This document shows positions 14,201 through 25,505 of a DNA stretch of 64,000 bases, one piece after another. The notes under the pieces are model-generated. The model was not told the DNA's origin and made no database searches. It was given only the letters and a program-made list of their open reading frames with translations. How positions within the stretch are numbered: the stretch's first letter is position 1; the number at the start of each line of letters is the position of its first letter. Both the position numbers and the translations under genes were made by a program. Origin of the DNA: Beaufortia kweichowensis (Eukaryota > Chordata > Actinopteri > Cypriniformes > Gastromyzontidae); contig CM032808.1 in assembly GCA_019155185.1 (NCBI GenBank), positions 2,910,492 through 2,974,491 on the forward strand, written 5' to 3'.

Positions 14201-15789
14201 ACCCTTAATATTATGTGTGATGTTCTCATGTTTGTAGACATATGACACTCTTCTCTTCCAGTATTTTCTTGACTGCTGCTCTTGGTCTGCCTGAGGCTCT
14301 GATCCCAGTTCAGTTGCTGTGGGTGAACTTGGTCACTGACGGTCTGCCCGCTACTGCTTTGGGCTTCAACCCCCCAGATCTGGATATCATGGGCAAGCCA
14401 CCCCGCTCCCCTAAAGAGCCTCTTATCTCTGGCTGGCTGTTCTTCAGATACATGGCCATTGGCGGTTGGTATCCTTATCAGCTAAATTTTTAATCAGCTC
14501 ATTTTTCATGTTCTCTGTGTAATTTTTAGTGGTATTCTTACAAACCTCTTTTCCTCAGGATATGTGGGTGCCGCCACCGTGGCTGCTGCTGCTTACTGGT
14601 TCATCTATGATGAGGAGGGTCCCATGGTTACCTACCACCAGCTGGTTAGCAATATGTCTGTGATATTGTATTGACAGAAGAAAAGTTTTCATTTCTGTTC
14701 ATTTCTTATGATTTCTCTTTCTGTCTGCCATTCTGTAGTCTCACTTCATGCAGTGTCATGAAGAGAATGAGGACTTCACTGGCCTTGAGTGTGAGGTGTT
14801 TGAGGCTGCTCCACCTATGACCATGGCTCTGTCTGTCTTGGTGACAATTGAGATGTTCAATGCCCTGAACAGGTTACACCAATTATCTGATTTTGTCTTA
14901 CAATTAAGTGGTTTCTCTTACTACTAGGCAGCACCATAAATAAAATATTCTGCATTGCGAAATGATATGGAAAGCTTTACATTAACTGTCTAAACATCCT
15001 CTGTGGTAGTTTATGCAAATCAAAGGAAAATCTAAAGATTTGCTCAAGCGTTACAATTGATCACAGTTATTAAAATGCTGTCTCGATACAGTAGGAAATT
15101 TCAGATCAGAGGTAATGCTTTCTCTCTTTTTCTATAGTTTGTCTGAGAACCAGTCTCTCTTACGTATGCCTCCATGGAGTAATTGCTGGCTGGTTTCCGC
15201 CATGACCCTCTCCATGTCCCTCCACTTCATGATCATCTACGTGGACCCCCTGCCCGTATGTGTCTCATTTTGATCTCATTGTGTTCTTTACATTTGAAAT
15301 CTGTCCACTGACCATGAACAATTGTTCTGCCTACAGATGATTTTCAAGTTGACTCACCTGAACGTTGAACAGTGGATGGTGGTACTGAAGCTCTCTTTCC
15401 CTGTCATCCTCATTGATGAGGTGTTGAAGTTTGTTGCCCGCAACTACCTGGAGGGTAAGTTCTCAAACACAAGTAGATATGCATGTGCGCACATAATCAT
15501 AAAAGTGTGAAATAATTGTTCTATACTTTATCTGTATTAATGATTTTAATATAAAAACAGCTTTACATAATTTGTTTTGTGGTTCTATTAAAAAAATAAT
15601 TTATTAAAACTAATTTAATATCAATTTATTACATTAATTACATTTTATGCTTGTTTTTATTTTTGATTTTACTTTTACTACTATCATGAACCCTCATCAT
15701 TCTTCCCTTCCTTCATTCTTTTCAACTCTCACACTATTCTCTCATTTCATTTGTTTCACACTAACCCGTTGTATTCACTTCCAGCCTAA
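7249..15789 (+). CDS. atp2a1: Sarco/endoplasmic reticulum Ca2+-ATPase 1 (SERCA1), 22 coding exons plus stop exon
   Basis: P-type ATPase that pumps two Ca2+ from cytosol into the sarcoplasmic reticulum per ATP, ending contraction in fast muscle. Exons: 7249-7366, 8412-8429, 8562-8644, 9935-10039, 10150-10288, 10514-10594, 10740-10825, 10952-11249, 11462-11628, 11845-11933, 12036-12138, 12227-12358, 12473-12589, 12871-13089, 13353-13464, 13569-13792, 13937-14157, 14262-14464, 14559-14644, 14739-14872, 15138-15255 and 15337-15454, then the optional stop exon 15785-15830. They sum to 2976 nt, 991 residues, close to the usual 994. Visible motifs: start MEDAHAKASAECL, TGES in the actuator domain, AIPEGLPAV in M4, the phosphorylated Asp in SDKTGTLT (codon 11584-11586), FVKGAPEG in the nucleotide domain, TGDGVNDAPALKK in the P domain, and NLVTDGLPATALGFNPPD in M6. 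All junctions keep frame and no lesion was seen. SERCA1 rather than SERCA2 is favoured by sequence feel and the short C-terminus. Confidence 0.95.
8187..8222. repeat. (TA)n/(CA)n microsatellite in SERCA intron 1
   Basis: A TA run passes into about 15 CA units within the first intron. Confidence 0.9.
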
Positions 15790-15830
15790 ACCAGTGCCCC
15801 CTCCCTCAGTTTTCAAGTAACAAAAGCAAG
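15785..15830 (+). CDS. atp2a1: Optional stop-bearing exon of SERCA1 (1a-type C-terminus)
   Basis: A 46-nt candidate exon with acceptor CCAG before 15785 and donor GTATCC after 15830. Joined to the exon ending at 15454 (phase 1), it adds one residue (Ala) and then TAA at 15787-15789. The mammalian gene has an alternative exon of similar size that adds one Gly and a stop to make the adult SERCA1a form. Position, size and effect agree, so this is read as the equivalent exon. It is too short to prove without transcripts. Confidence 0.55.
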
Positions 15831-16188
15831 GTATCCAACACTCGACTCTTACAGCATCTATGTTTTACCTGTCTTTATACATATCTGTCTGTACTTGTGT
15901 ATTTGGTGGATTGGTGTTACTTTGAGAAAACAAGTTTGTTGAAGTTGAAGTTTGCTGTAGTTTACTCTTGCTGGGGGATGTATGCTGAACCTCAAATGAA
16001 CACGTTTTAGATGTTGTAACTGGTTAATGTTTTGATTTAATTGATTTCACGACAGTTTACAAGTGCAGTAAGTGATTTCTGTGAGCAGTCGGGACATTTG
16101 TAAAAAGACTTTGGGAAGAGCTGATATATTACCCAAAAGGAAAAGATCAGAGGATTATAAGTAAAAGAAGTGTAACAATCAGGCAAGA

Positions 16189-16275
16189 GCTAGGACCTGC
16201 GTTACTATGGGAAAAGCTTTCCTGTGGCCATACGTTAGGACCCGTGTTACTATGGGAAAGGCTTTCCAGCCTTTT
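16189..16275. repeat. Short tandem duplication in the last SERCA intron
   Basis: Two imperfect copies of a ~35-bp unit around GTTACTATGGGAAA and GCTTTCC lie next to each other. No function is apparent. Confidence 0.6.
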
Positions 16276-16542
16276 GCTTTTGCTTATGTGTTCATTTTCA
16301 TTGTTATTTTGCATGGCCTCAGCTATGATAATAACACTTATATTTCCATGCATATAGCGCGTTAATTTTAATTTAAAGGTGGATTTTTTTTAGAAAGTAG
16401 AAATTTGTTGGCTTGAGTGTCCGTTTCTCAGAAATGCCTTACTGCTCCTTTGAATGACAAGTTTAGATGTATTTATAATTGTTTTAACATACTTAAATAT
16501 CATTTTCATGAGATCATTTTCATGATCACGGTGAAAACAGGG

Positions 16543-16561
16543 TTATATATATATATATATA
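16543..16561. repeat. (TA)n microsatellite
   Basis: Run of alternating T and A in the last SERCA intron. Confidence 0.8.
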
Positions 16562-17153
16562 GTTGTTTTCTCTCCACCTGAATGTCTGACTGTTTAGATG
16601 GTATGATTTACAGCATTATATATTACAATTAATATGCACTGAACATATATTACATGTATATTTACATTAATTTTTCCAAAACATATGGATGCATGTAATT
16701 TGCTACAAAGTTTGTGTAAAGTTAACACTAGTGGAGCCTGACCTTTATGACAAATTACAATAACAAGTTCAGATTATCAATTATGAAATCAACAAAACAA
16801 ATGTTTTCTAATAATTTTCTGATACATTTTAACTTTGCATTACCAAACCAACTCGAAATATATACGATTTTTTGCCTAATGGCTTAACTGGTAGGGTGAA
16901 TGAATCACAAGACTTAAAGTGACTTAAAGGGCAATAAATGTTGCATGAGAAATACATTTAGGTTATTTTATAAGTTAAAATTGTGTGTGCATGTTTAATT
17001 TTTAAAGATAATTTGTTTAAAAAAAGAGTAGCTCTAGCATGGTTGCATTGTTCCACATGATGCTATGATAAAATGTAGTATTGCTTATTACTTGCTCTGA
17101 GAGATATGTGATCAACTTCTGCTAATGAAAACTCCTCTTTGAATCATTTCCAG

Positions 17154-17455
17154 GTAAAGTTGAAATGTAGAGATTTGAATGTGGGAGTAAATGAAACGGG
17201 AGATGATGGTGAGAAGAGGATAGAACCGAGGAGGAAGAAAAGGAAAAGAGAGTGTTTAACATCTGGAGGAACTTCCATATGCCTGTTCACATCACAGAGA
17301 GGAGAAATTGGTTGTAAAATGATACAAAAAATTCAGAAAAACAAAACAAAAATACTATGTTTAGGTACAGAGATTAATATATTTAGGTAAACCCTTTCCA
17401 AATTAGTGTTGGATTATTTTATTCTGAAAATGACTAATAAATGTATTAAAACACA
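17154..17455 (+). other. atp2a1: Candidate terminal exon and 3' UTR of SERCA1
   Basis: A pyrimidine-rich acceptor (CATTTCCAG) precedes 17154, and AATAAA at 17436-17441 supplies a polyadenylation signal. If the optional exon 15785-15830 is skipped, the frame from 15454 continues as Gly-Lys-Val-Glu-Met and stops at TAG 17168-17170, giving a second C-terminus. If it is included, this exon is entirely untranslated. The charged DPEDERRK tail of mammalian SERCA1b was not found here. The distal part of this exon (from about 17331) also occurs at 50843, marking the start of the segmental duplication. Confidence 0.5.
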
Positions 17456-17775
17456 TTTTTTTGTTTAAATTGTACACTGTCTTGAGTTGTCTTCTCGTGT
17501 TTCAATCTATTGACTCTTCGGTGTTTACAATCCCATTTCACCACAATGCTCATTTGTACTAATTCATTAGGTTTTGATAAAAATAGGTTATAAAACAGAC
17601 TTTTTTTTGGCTTTGAAGAGAGAGACATAAATACATACGATGACACAGATTCTGTTCAGGGAACAGGTAGTTACTGAAATAACAAACTGATTTTTGTATT
17701 GCGTTGTAATTAGTATATGAGTAGTTAAATCTATCTACATACATGGCTTAAAATATTAAATTACTACATTTCTAT

Positions 17776-17822
17776 TGCATTTATTTATTTAGCAGACACT
17801 TTCATCCAAAGCAACTGGGATG
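17776..17822. repeat. Common fish interspersed-repeat fragment
   Basis: The stretch TTTATTTAGCAGACACTTTC followed by ATCCAAAGCAACT resembles a short block repeated very widely in fish genomes, probably the conserved end of a SINE or similar element. The same block is in copy B at about 51331-51366. The family name is not assigned. Confidence 0.45.
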
Positions 17823-18187
17823 GATGAAGAAGTTTTACCTTTAAATACACCACAGATTATTTATTATACATTTTGGGGGTGGCAGCTACTTTTTGATGGG
17901 TGTCTCTTTAAATGCAAATGAGAAGCTGGTCTCCGCCCCATTTCCCGAAGGAGCTGTGTGAGTCTTGTGCTTCCAGTAGCAACAAAAATGGAGAGTGGCT
18001 AAAGGAAACAACAGTCTTACATCCAACAACCAAACACCTTGTTTGTTCACTAAACAGTCTTGTGATCTCTTGAGACATACTTTTTCCATACTAGGTCACC
18101 TTTAAGTATACATCTTTTAAAATATGACTGATTATCGAAATTAAACATCCTCTGTAGACTTTTAAAGTTGCACAAAATAATAAGAAA

Positions 18188-20361
18188 TCAAATGGTAAAA
18201 CGGAAAGGAATATCCACATCTTTCATTTGTTTTGCGTAATCTTCATCAAACATCTTGGATTGAGCTGGAGTGAAGTAGCTGACCCAGTCACCGACCTCTC
18301 CTGTGCAAGCAAACACGTGTCATGAATTTTGTACAAATTTCTTGTCAAGTCATCTGTTTGAGATGTAAGAAGTTGAAATCTAAACAATATACCTTTTCTC
18401 ATAAAGGCAGAAACCGACTGATCAAAGACAGACTTTGGAATAAAAGAGTAGTTGGCCATCGGGTTGTCTTTCATAATTTCAAAAGATGTAAGCTGCACAA
18501 TCCTCCCTATGACATCATCAGGAACTGACAGGTCCAGATAGTGCATGATCCTCTTGATTTCCTTATGAGGATTCTTGGTAGAAGAAGGAAAAAGAGAAAC
18601 ATACAATTCAATTTAAAACAGAAGACTACTTTCTACTAATAAGAATACTATAATAATAAACATCACAAAATGATTTGAAAACACACACTGAACTAAAAGT
18701 ACCTCTTTCATGTCTTCATAGAGGAGGTAGAGAATATTTCTTTTCTTTCGTTCCTTCCAGTAACCATTCACGTGATCATACCAAGAACCCCAGGACACTG
18801 AAGAACACAAAAGATTCTTAGATTCTTAAATAAAGATTTTTATGCTTTACTCCATCTGATAGACATGAATAATTAAAAACAAAGTTTGGTAACATGCAGT
18901 TAAACATGCAGTTTTATCTCACATTGTCCTTTCATGAACTTATGAATTTATCCATCCCAAGCTCCTGGTTCTGGATGAGTCAAATCCATCTGTTCAAAGT
19001 GGAAGTAGCTTACAATGTTGTCTTTAGCATTTCGGGCCACATAGATGACCTGGAAAAGATAAGGGTGGACAGATGATATTAGGTACTCTATGGCAAGTAA
19101 CATGATTTTACAAACAAATATGTCAGCCACAAACAAAAAATTATCTGATTAAAAACTACTATCAAATAATGCAAATATGATTAGATTTGTTCAAAGAAAA
19201 TGTATGTATGTCTTTATTACGTTAATGGGCAAATAAACATGCAATTACAATATAATATCTTTCAAACTGGAACAGAATAACAGTTCTGTCATAGCTGCTG
19301 TAAGTTGCGCTGATAATGATTTAATTAAATTAGATTAATAAAATAAAATTTGGCGACTACAACAGCTTACTATATATAGTTAGATCAATAGGACAGGTTT
19401 GGAAGTCAATAGCATTATATGGCATAGTGTTTAGCGTTATAGTTTGATGCCACATCTGCATTTTGTGTACTTTTCAAGGCTTGACTTTCCATCTTTCTTC
19501 AGCAGAAATCCAGAAAAAGGAGAGACAAACATCACCTCTTTTTTACAATGTAGTACAATATACTGCAAGCAAGCAGTAATTCGCAGTTGAGACTTATTTA
19601 CAATAAAGCACTAGCCTCTAAGGTAAAGTCCCTTTATAAAAGGCAAACCATACAATATAAATAATGTATTTAAGTCTAAAAACATGTCAATGCAAAAACC
19701 AATGCAAGTTTCATGACGTAAAATCTGTAACATATGTTTAAGGGCTACCTGACATTGATTTTATGAACAGGTTTTATGTGTGGCTAGTGTGTAGGCCTTG
19801 CAGTCTTGATCTTACTAGAATTGTACCTAAATTGACCATACATGACTTGCATTTGTTTTCCCAGAAACCTTTAGGCACTAGTTGAATGGGCAGATGAGTC
19901 TTGATAACTCTGGGCGGTTTCATTTCTTTCAGAAGGTCAAGCCCTAAACGTGGCACGGAGACATGAAAGACAAGTTATGTGTACTGTGCAGTACGTGCAG
20001 ACATATGCATTAAGATATCCCACATAAGGCAAATTTGAGAATATGTATATGTGAATGTACCTTAATAGACTGTCAGGGTTTTTTTCTTTCTTTACCTACA
20101 GTGACTTTATCTCTCTTATGCACCATCATAATATCTTGCACGCAGCATCATATTACTTGCACAAACTTTCTAACACACACTTCTACAATAATTTTAGCTT
20201 GATGGCTTTTCTGAAAGACTTTCTTATAGCACCTGATGGTAAGGGCGGAGAAAGGACGTTGTCCAGGAATGGATTACAAACAATTATCGGTGCTGTCTTG
20301 CATGCTTCGGCATCTCCCTTGTGCAGCAGAAGATCCACAATCTCCTGAACCCAGGTTGTGC
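18188..20361 (-). pseudogene. Cytosolic sulfotransferase (SULT family) copy A, broken
   Basis: SULTs move sulfate from PAPS to phenols, steroids or amines. Exons read on the minus strand: 20361-20233 (TTWVQEIVDLLLHKGDAEAC), 19943-19846 (PPRVIKTHLPIQLVPKGFWE), 19049-18923 (VIYVARNAKDNIVSYFHFEQ, PAPS region), 18797-18703 (SWGSWYDHVNGYW...LLYEDMKE), 18573-18393 (...FDQSVSAFMRKG) and 18300-18188 (GEVGDWVSYFTPAQSKMF to TGA). Lengths of 129, 98, 127, 95, 181 and 113 nt match the classic SULT exon pattern. RKGxxGDW is the PAPS-binding signature. Two lesions: an in-frame TAA at 18948-18950, and loss of the GT donor after 19846 (copy B still has AAG|GTATAT). The first coding exon, with the YPKSG PAPS loop, was not found. 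The subfamily is not assigned. Confidence 0.85.
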
Positions 20362-20458
20362 CTCAAAACAGAGATATTGATGCATTATTCACTGCTACTG
20401 TACAATTGTTACACATATGCTTTTTTACCAGAATGTACAGTTTAGTGAGAAAAGACAC

Positions 20459-20530
<72 letters not shown>

Positions 20531-20549
20531 TATTATTATTATTATTATT
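20459..20549. repeat. (ATT)n microsatellite, copy A
   Basis: About 30 ATT units with one interruption. Long Ile or Asn open frames across it are artefacts. The same microsatellite is at 58977-59038 in copy B. Confidence 0.95.
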
Positions 20550-20924
20550 TAACAGCACAATCCCTTTCACAGTGAATAATATTCCAAAATTTAAAACTGG
20601 AGACAGAATGTTTCTGTACTCCACATAAATCATAAGCGTTATTTTGCATTTTATCCAGGTCAGGTCTTGAAGACAATTTTGAAGAAAAGTGTGAGTGTGT
20701 GTTTTGCATTGGGATTGTTGTAAAGGCTGGTATAGTTGTATCATTATTAATGTCTGTTTTTGATCCGCATTACATCAGATTTATTAGTAAATCTGAAGTC
20801 TGTGTGAAGCAATATTAAAAAATGATGTGTTGTGATTGTAACAGAAAAACGTCTTATTAACCACTCTGCCAAATCTGAATGATGAAATCGCCAAGTAAAT
20901 AAAATAGGCAGGATTCTCTGCTCT

Positions 20925-21300
20925 CAAACGCTGGGGGCGTGTCCGCGGACGCCGCTGGAACCACGCCCACTCGCAGAATAGCGGCGATCTTAATATGCAT
21001 TTGCAGCAGAATTGGTGAAAAACTGTTCAATGATATAACTCCACATTTCACCACTAAACAGTTCGCAGTCTTTGAAATGTGTTTCAGCAATACATTTCCA
21101 ACATTTATAACGTGTTTATAAATATTTCTCATTTTACTTCACAAGGACTTTATTTTCAGTTTAGCACTCAGGCTGTAGACTCACTTTTAGAACGTTTTAT
21201 GTATGATGTCATAGAATTCGGACGCCGTACACAGCGCTGAGTGAAACTCTGTGGCATTCTGTGGTGAAGGTGAAACAGGAAAGCAGCAGGTAAGAAACAC
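20925..21300. promoter_or_regulatory. GC-rich promoter-like patch upstream of sulfotransferase copy A
   Basis: A locally GC- and CpG-rich block (about 20930-20990, including a CCGCGGACGCCGC core and a CACGCCCAC box) lies in otherwise AT-rich DNA, 0.6 kb upstream of the first recognised sulfotransferase exon. It is well preserved in copy B at 59400-59760. On the plus strand CAGCAG|GTAAG near 21290 looks like a donor, so a plus-strand first exon is also possible. Promoter role is inferred only. Confidence 0.35.
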
Positions 21301-21479
21301 TCCAGATATCTTTACTATTTGTGTAATGAGGTATCAAAATTATTTGAAGAAATGAAAGATTGAACTATTTGCTAATATGGTACATAGTTGACATGTTTCC
21401 TGAATCTTGATATTATTCTGCAACGAAATTCTAAGAAATAGGAGTAAAGGAACAGTGTTTCCCTTTGTAGTGAATGGTC

Positions 21480-24400
21480 AAAAGTAGATATTTAAAAAAA
21501 ACGAAGTGCTATTAGATCTCGGTGTTAGATTCGCTTGTTTTCTAGCTCTTGTGCAATGCTCTGGGCAAAAATAATATTAGTTGATATAAAGATATAAAGA
21601 TTATGTTTTTTACATATCACCCCTTTTACTAGTATGATAATTAGTTGACGTGATTCCTAAATCAGATATTATTCTGCAATGAAACTTTTAAGAAATACGC
21701 GTAAACGGTCTTTTCTGTTGTATAGTGATCAGTCAAAAGTAACTATTTAGAAAAAAAACGAAGCGCTATTAGATCTAGCTATTGTTTAGTTAATTGGTTG
21801 GGTGGTAAGGTTTGGGACACAGGGCGGGCTGGGCTGCGGTTCACCCCAGAGTCTCATTTAGAGTTAGAAGTAGGGCCTGCACTGTAAGGCGGGTGGGTGG
21901 GAAACAGGAATGGCCCTACTTTTGAAACAGCGAATATTAGTATTTAATTTAAACATAATATTTTTATATATCACCACTTTTACTAGCATTATAATTATGT
22001 TACATGTTTCCTAAATCAGACATTATTATTTAATGAAATTTTAAGAAATATGAGTAAAGGGACGTCTTCCCTGTTGTATAGTGAACGGTCAAAAGTAAAT
22101 ATTTAGAAAAAACAAAGTGCTATTAGATTTCGCTGTTAGATTCGCATGTTTCCTAACTCTGGTGCAGTGCTCTGGGCGGGACTATCATCTTGGACCATCA
22201 CTTTGTGGGGCAGTTTTTTGCCTAATGGTAGAAAGTTGGACTTGACAACTAGCAGTGTGTGTGTACTCATTGGATGGGTTAAATGCAGACTACTTTCACT
22301 TGGATGGGTTAAACTTGTTTAGGTCACTTTGGGACAGGAATGGCTGGGCTACTTTTCACCCCAGAGTCTCATTTAGTAGTTACAAGTATAAACATGTAAG
22401 GCTGGTGGGTGGGAAACAGGAATGGCCCTACTTTTGAAACAGCGAATATTAGTATTTAATATAAACATTATGTTTTTACATATCACCACTTTTGGTAGTA
22501 TGATAATTAATTGACATGTTTCCTAAATTAGATATTATTCTGCAATGAAGGTCTAAGAATTACAAGTAAAGAAACAGTCTTCCCTGTTGTATAGTGAACG
22601 GTCAAAAGTAAATATTTAGAAAAAACAAAGCGCTATTAGATCTCGCTATTAGATTTGCATGTTTCCTAACTCTGGTGCAGCGCTCTGGGTGGGACTATCA
22701 GCTTGGACCATCACTTTGTGGAGCAGTTTTTTGCCTAATGTAGAAAGTTGGACTTGTGATATCTAGCAGTGTGTGTGTGTTCACTACTCATTGGATGGGT
22801 TAAATGCTGAGATCACTTTCACTTCACTTCGCGTGCTTGCACTTAGTGTTTAGTTCTCGGTTTGGGACACAGGGCGGGCTGGGCTGCGGTTCACCCCAGA
22901 GTCTCATTTAGAGTTACAAGTAGGGCCTGCACTGTAAGGCTGGTGGGTGGGAAACAGGAATGGCCCTACTTTTGAAACAGCGAATATTAGTATTTAATAT
23001 AAACATTATGTTTTTACATATCACCACTTTTGGTAGTATGATAATATTAGATTTAATATAAACATTATGACATATTTCACATTTAAATTAGATAATTTAT
23101 TCTGCAAATGATTATTATTTAATGAAATTTGAAGAAAAGTAAACAGTCTTCCCTGTTGTATAGTGAACGATCAAAAGTAAATATTTAGAAAAAACAAAGC
23201 GCTATTAGATCTCGCTAGTAGATTTGCATGTTTCCTAACTCTGGTGCAGTGCTCTGGGCGGGACTATCAGCTTGGACCATCACTTTGTGGGGCAGTTTTT
23301 TGCCTAATGGTAGAAAGTTGGACTTATGACAACTAGCAGTGTGTGTGTGTGCACTACTCATTTGATGGGTTAATTGCAGAGGTCACTTTAACTTCACTTC
23401 GTGCTTGCACTTAGTGTTTAGTTCCCAGTTTGGGACACAGGGCGGGCTGGGCTGCGGTTCACCCCAGAGTCTCATTTAGAGTTAGAAGTAGGGCCTGCAC
23501 TGTAAGGCGGGTGGGTGGGAAACAGGAATGGCCCTACTTTTGAAACAGTGAATATTAGTATTTAATATAAACATTATGTTTTTACATTTTACCACTTTTG
23601 GTAGTATGATAATATTAGTATTTAATATAAACATTATGTTTTTACATATCACAACATTTACTATTATGATAATTTGATGACATGTTTCATAAATAAGACA
23701 TTATTATTTAATGAAATTTAAAGAAATACGAGTAAAGGGGCGTCTTCCCTGTTGTATAGTGAACGGTCAAAAGTAAATATTTGGAAAAAACAAAGCGCTA
23801 TTAGATCTCGCTGTTAGATTCGCATGTTTCCTAACTCTGGTGCAGTGCTCTGGGTGGGACTATCAGCTTGGCCCATCACTTTCTGGGGTAGTTTTTTGCC
23901 TAATGGTAGAAAGTTGGACTTTTGTGACAGCTAGTAGTGTGTGTGCGTTCACTACTCATTGGATGGGTTAAATACAGAGGTCACTTTCACTTCACTTCGT
24001 GATTGCACTTTGTGTTTAGTTCCCGGTTTGGGACACAGGGCGGGCTGGGCTGCGGTTCACCCCAGAGTCTCATTTAGAGTTAGAAGTAGGGCCTGCACTG
24101 TAAGGCGGGTGGGTGGGAAACAGGAATGGCCCTACTTTTGAAACAGTGAATATTAGTATTTAATATAAACATTATGTTTTTACATATTACCACTTTTGGT
24201 AGTATGATAATATTAGTGTTTAATATAAAAATTATGTTTATACATATCACCACATTTACTAGTATGATAATTAGGTGACATGTTTCCTAAAAAGACATTA
24301 TTATTTAATGAAATTTTAAGAAATACGAGTAAAGGGATGGTCTTCCCTGTTGTACAGTGAACGGTCAAAATTAAATATTTAGAAAAAACAAAGCGCTATT

Positions 24401-24767
24401 AGATCTCGCTATTAGATTTGCATGTTTCCTAACTCTGGTGCAGTGCTCTGGGCGGGACTATCAACTTGGCCCTTCACTTTGTGGAGCAGTTTTTTGCCTA
24501 ATGGTAGAAAGTTGGACTTGTGATATCTAGCAGTGTGTGTGTGTTCACTACTCATTGGACGGGTTAAATGCTGAGATCACTTTCACTTCACTTTGTGCTT
24601 GCACTTAGTGTTTAGTTCTCGGTTTGGGACACAGGGCGGGCTGGGCTGCGGTTCACCCCAGAGTCTCATTTAGAGTTAGAAGTAGGGCCTGCACTGTAAG
24701 GCGGGTGGGTGGGAAACAGGAATGGCCCTACTTTTGAAATAGCGAATATTAATATTTAATATAAACA
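21480..24767. repeat. Satellite-like tandem array, copy A (~510-600 bp unit, about six units)
   Basis: A unit holding GCGCTATTAGATCTCGCTAT, CTCTGGTGCAGTGCTCTGGG, GGTTCACCCCAGAGTCTC and GGTGGGTGGGAAACAGGAAT recurs near 21840, 22350, 22890, 23458, 24055 and 24655. Spacing varies from about 510 to 600 bp because of indels in the AT-rich linker. The array is cut at 24768 by a foreign insertion and resumes at 50586. Confidence 0.9.
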
Positions 24768-25250
24768 TGTAGAGACTTGGCCGGGCCAAATGTTGGATTT
24801 CTTTAAGGGATCATAAAGTGAGACAACAAACAACAAATTCCTAGGGGGGGAGTCCAAAACAGAACCCCTTTTGGCTTCAGAAAGTCTGGGTTAAGTGATA
24901 ACCTGCCGGTTGTTACTTAACTCAGTAGGACAGTTATGGCACTGCTCTGGCCTTCCCCAGAGAGGGTGACCCCCAGCTCATCCCCCTGAGATTCTCCAGG
25001 CCCCCTGGAGATTTGCAGAGAGGACTAGAGAAGTACATTCCAAACACATCAAAGAGATTCTCTAGAATGAGCAAGAATAAACTGTCCAATTTGTGTATAT
25101 ACATATATACCTGTATATATATGTGTGTGTATTCCTCTGTTATCCCTTAATGCCCTACCATAGTTAGTGCATGTATTTCATTGTCTTTGAAGTTTAACTG
25201 TTATTTTATGGCAGATGAATGAATAACCCTTTCCCTTACTTCACCCATCT
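24768..25250. mobile_element. Left part of an interrupted LTR-like element
   Basis: The satellite stops at AACA (24764-24767) and foreign DNA starts with TGTAGAGACTTGG. At the far side foreign DNA ends ...CACTACA at 50585, followed by AACA (50586-50589) and the exact continuation of the satellite unit. TG...CA ends with a 4-bp target duplication are the marks of an LTR. No coding sequence is visible in this part, so a solo LTR, later split by many insertions, is the simplest reading. Family not recognised. Confidence 0.5.
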
Positions 25251-25255
25251 CACAT

Positions 25256-25480
25256 GTGTGGTATCAAAATCCATCCATCTTCTTTCCGCTTATCCGGGGC
25301 CGGGTCGCGGGGGCAGCAGTCTAAGTAGGGACGCCCAGACTTCCCTCTCCCCAGACACTTTCTCCAGCTCTTCCGGGGGAATACTGAGCCGTACCCAGGC
25401 CAGCCGAGAGACATAGTCCCTCCAGCGTGACGCCACCTCCAGCGTGACGCCACGTGACGCGTGACGCGCAGACAGGACAT
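25256..25480 (-). mobile_element. LINE-derived fragment (conserved fish 3'-end type)
   Basis: The ATCCATCCATC start followed by CTTATCCGGGGCCGGGTCGC and a GCCAGCCGAGAGACATAGTC block is a pattern seen across fish genomes at the 3' end of non-LTR elements, here in reverse orientation with the tail at left. It is short and ends in CGTGACGC-rich repeats. The exact family is not assigned. Confidence 0.5.
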
Positions 25481-25505
25481 AATGCCATACCTGTGTAAAT
25501 CAAAG

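Larger units (their letters stand above)
17331..24767. repeat. Segmental duplication, copy A
   Basis: From the distal atp2a1 3' UTR through the sulfotransferase and into the satellite array, the order and sequence match 50843-63259 closely, including introns, an (ATT)n microsatellite and the GC-rich promoter-like patch. The unit is a direct (same-strand) duplication. Copy B contains the extra DIRS element. Confidence 0.85.

Noticed and set aside
17139..17390. Basic Lys/Arg-rich frame as a SERCA1b tail or a separate gene
   Set aside because: Its charged part is not in phase with the acceptor at 17153 and no acceptor leads into it; it lies in the SERCA 3' UTR.
20358..20744. Long Ile or Asn runs in open frames
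   Set aside because: Pure translation of the (ATT)n microsatellite on either strand.
20362..21300. A first coding exon for sulfotransferase copy A
   Set aside because: No frame ending in the expected PKSG/PKAG with a donor was found on the minus strand.
22255..24141. Repeated 60-71-codon frames as small genes
   Set aside because: They recur with the satellite unit, lack any family match and vary by indel; kept only as a note on the array.
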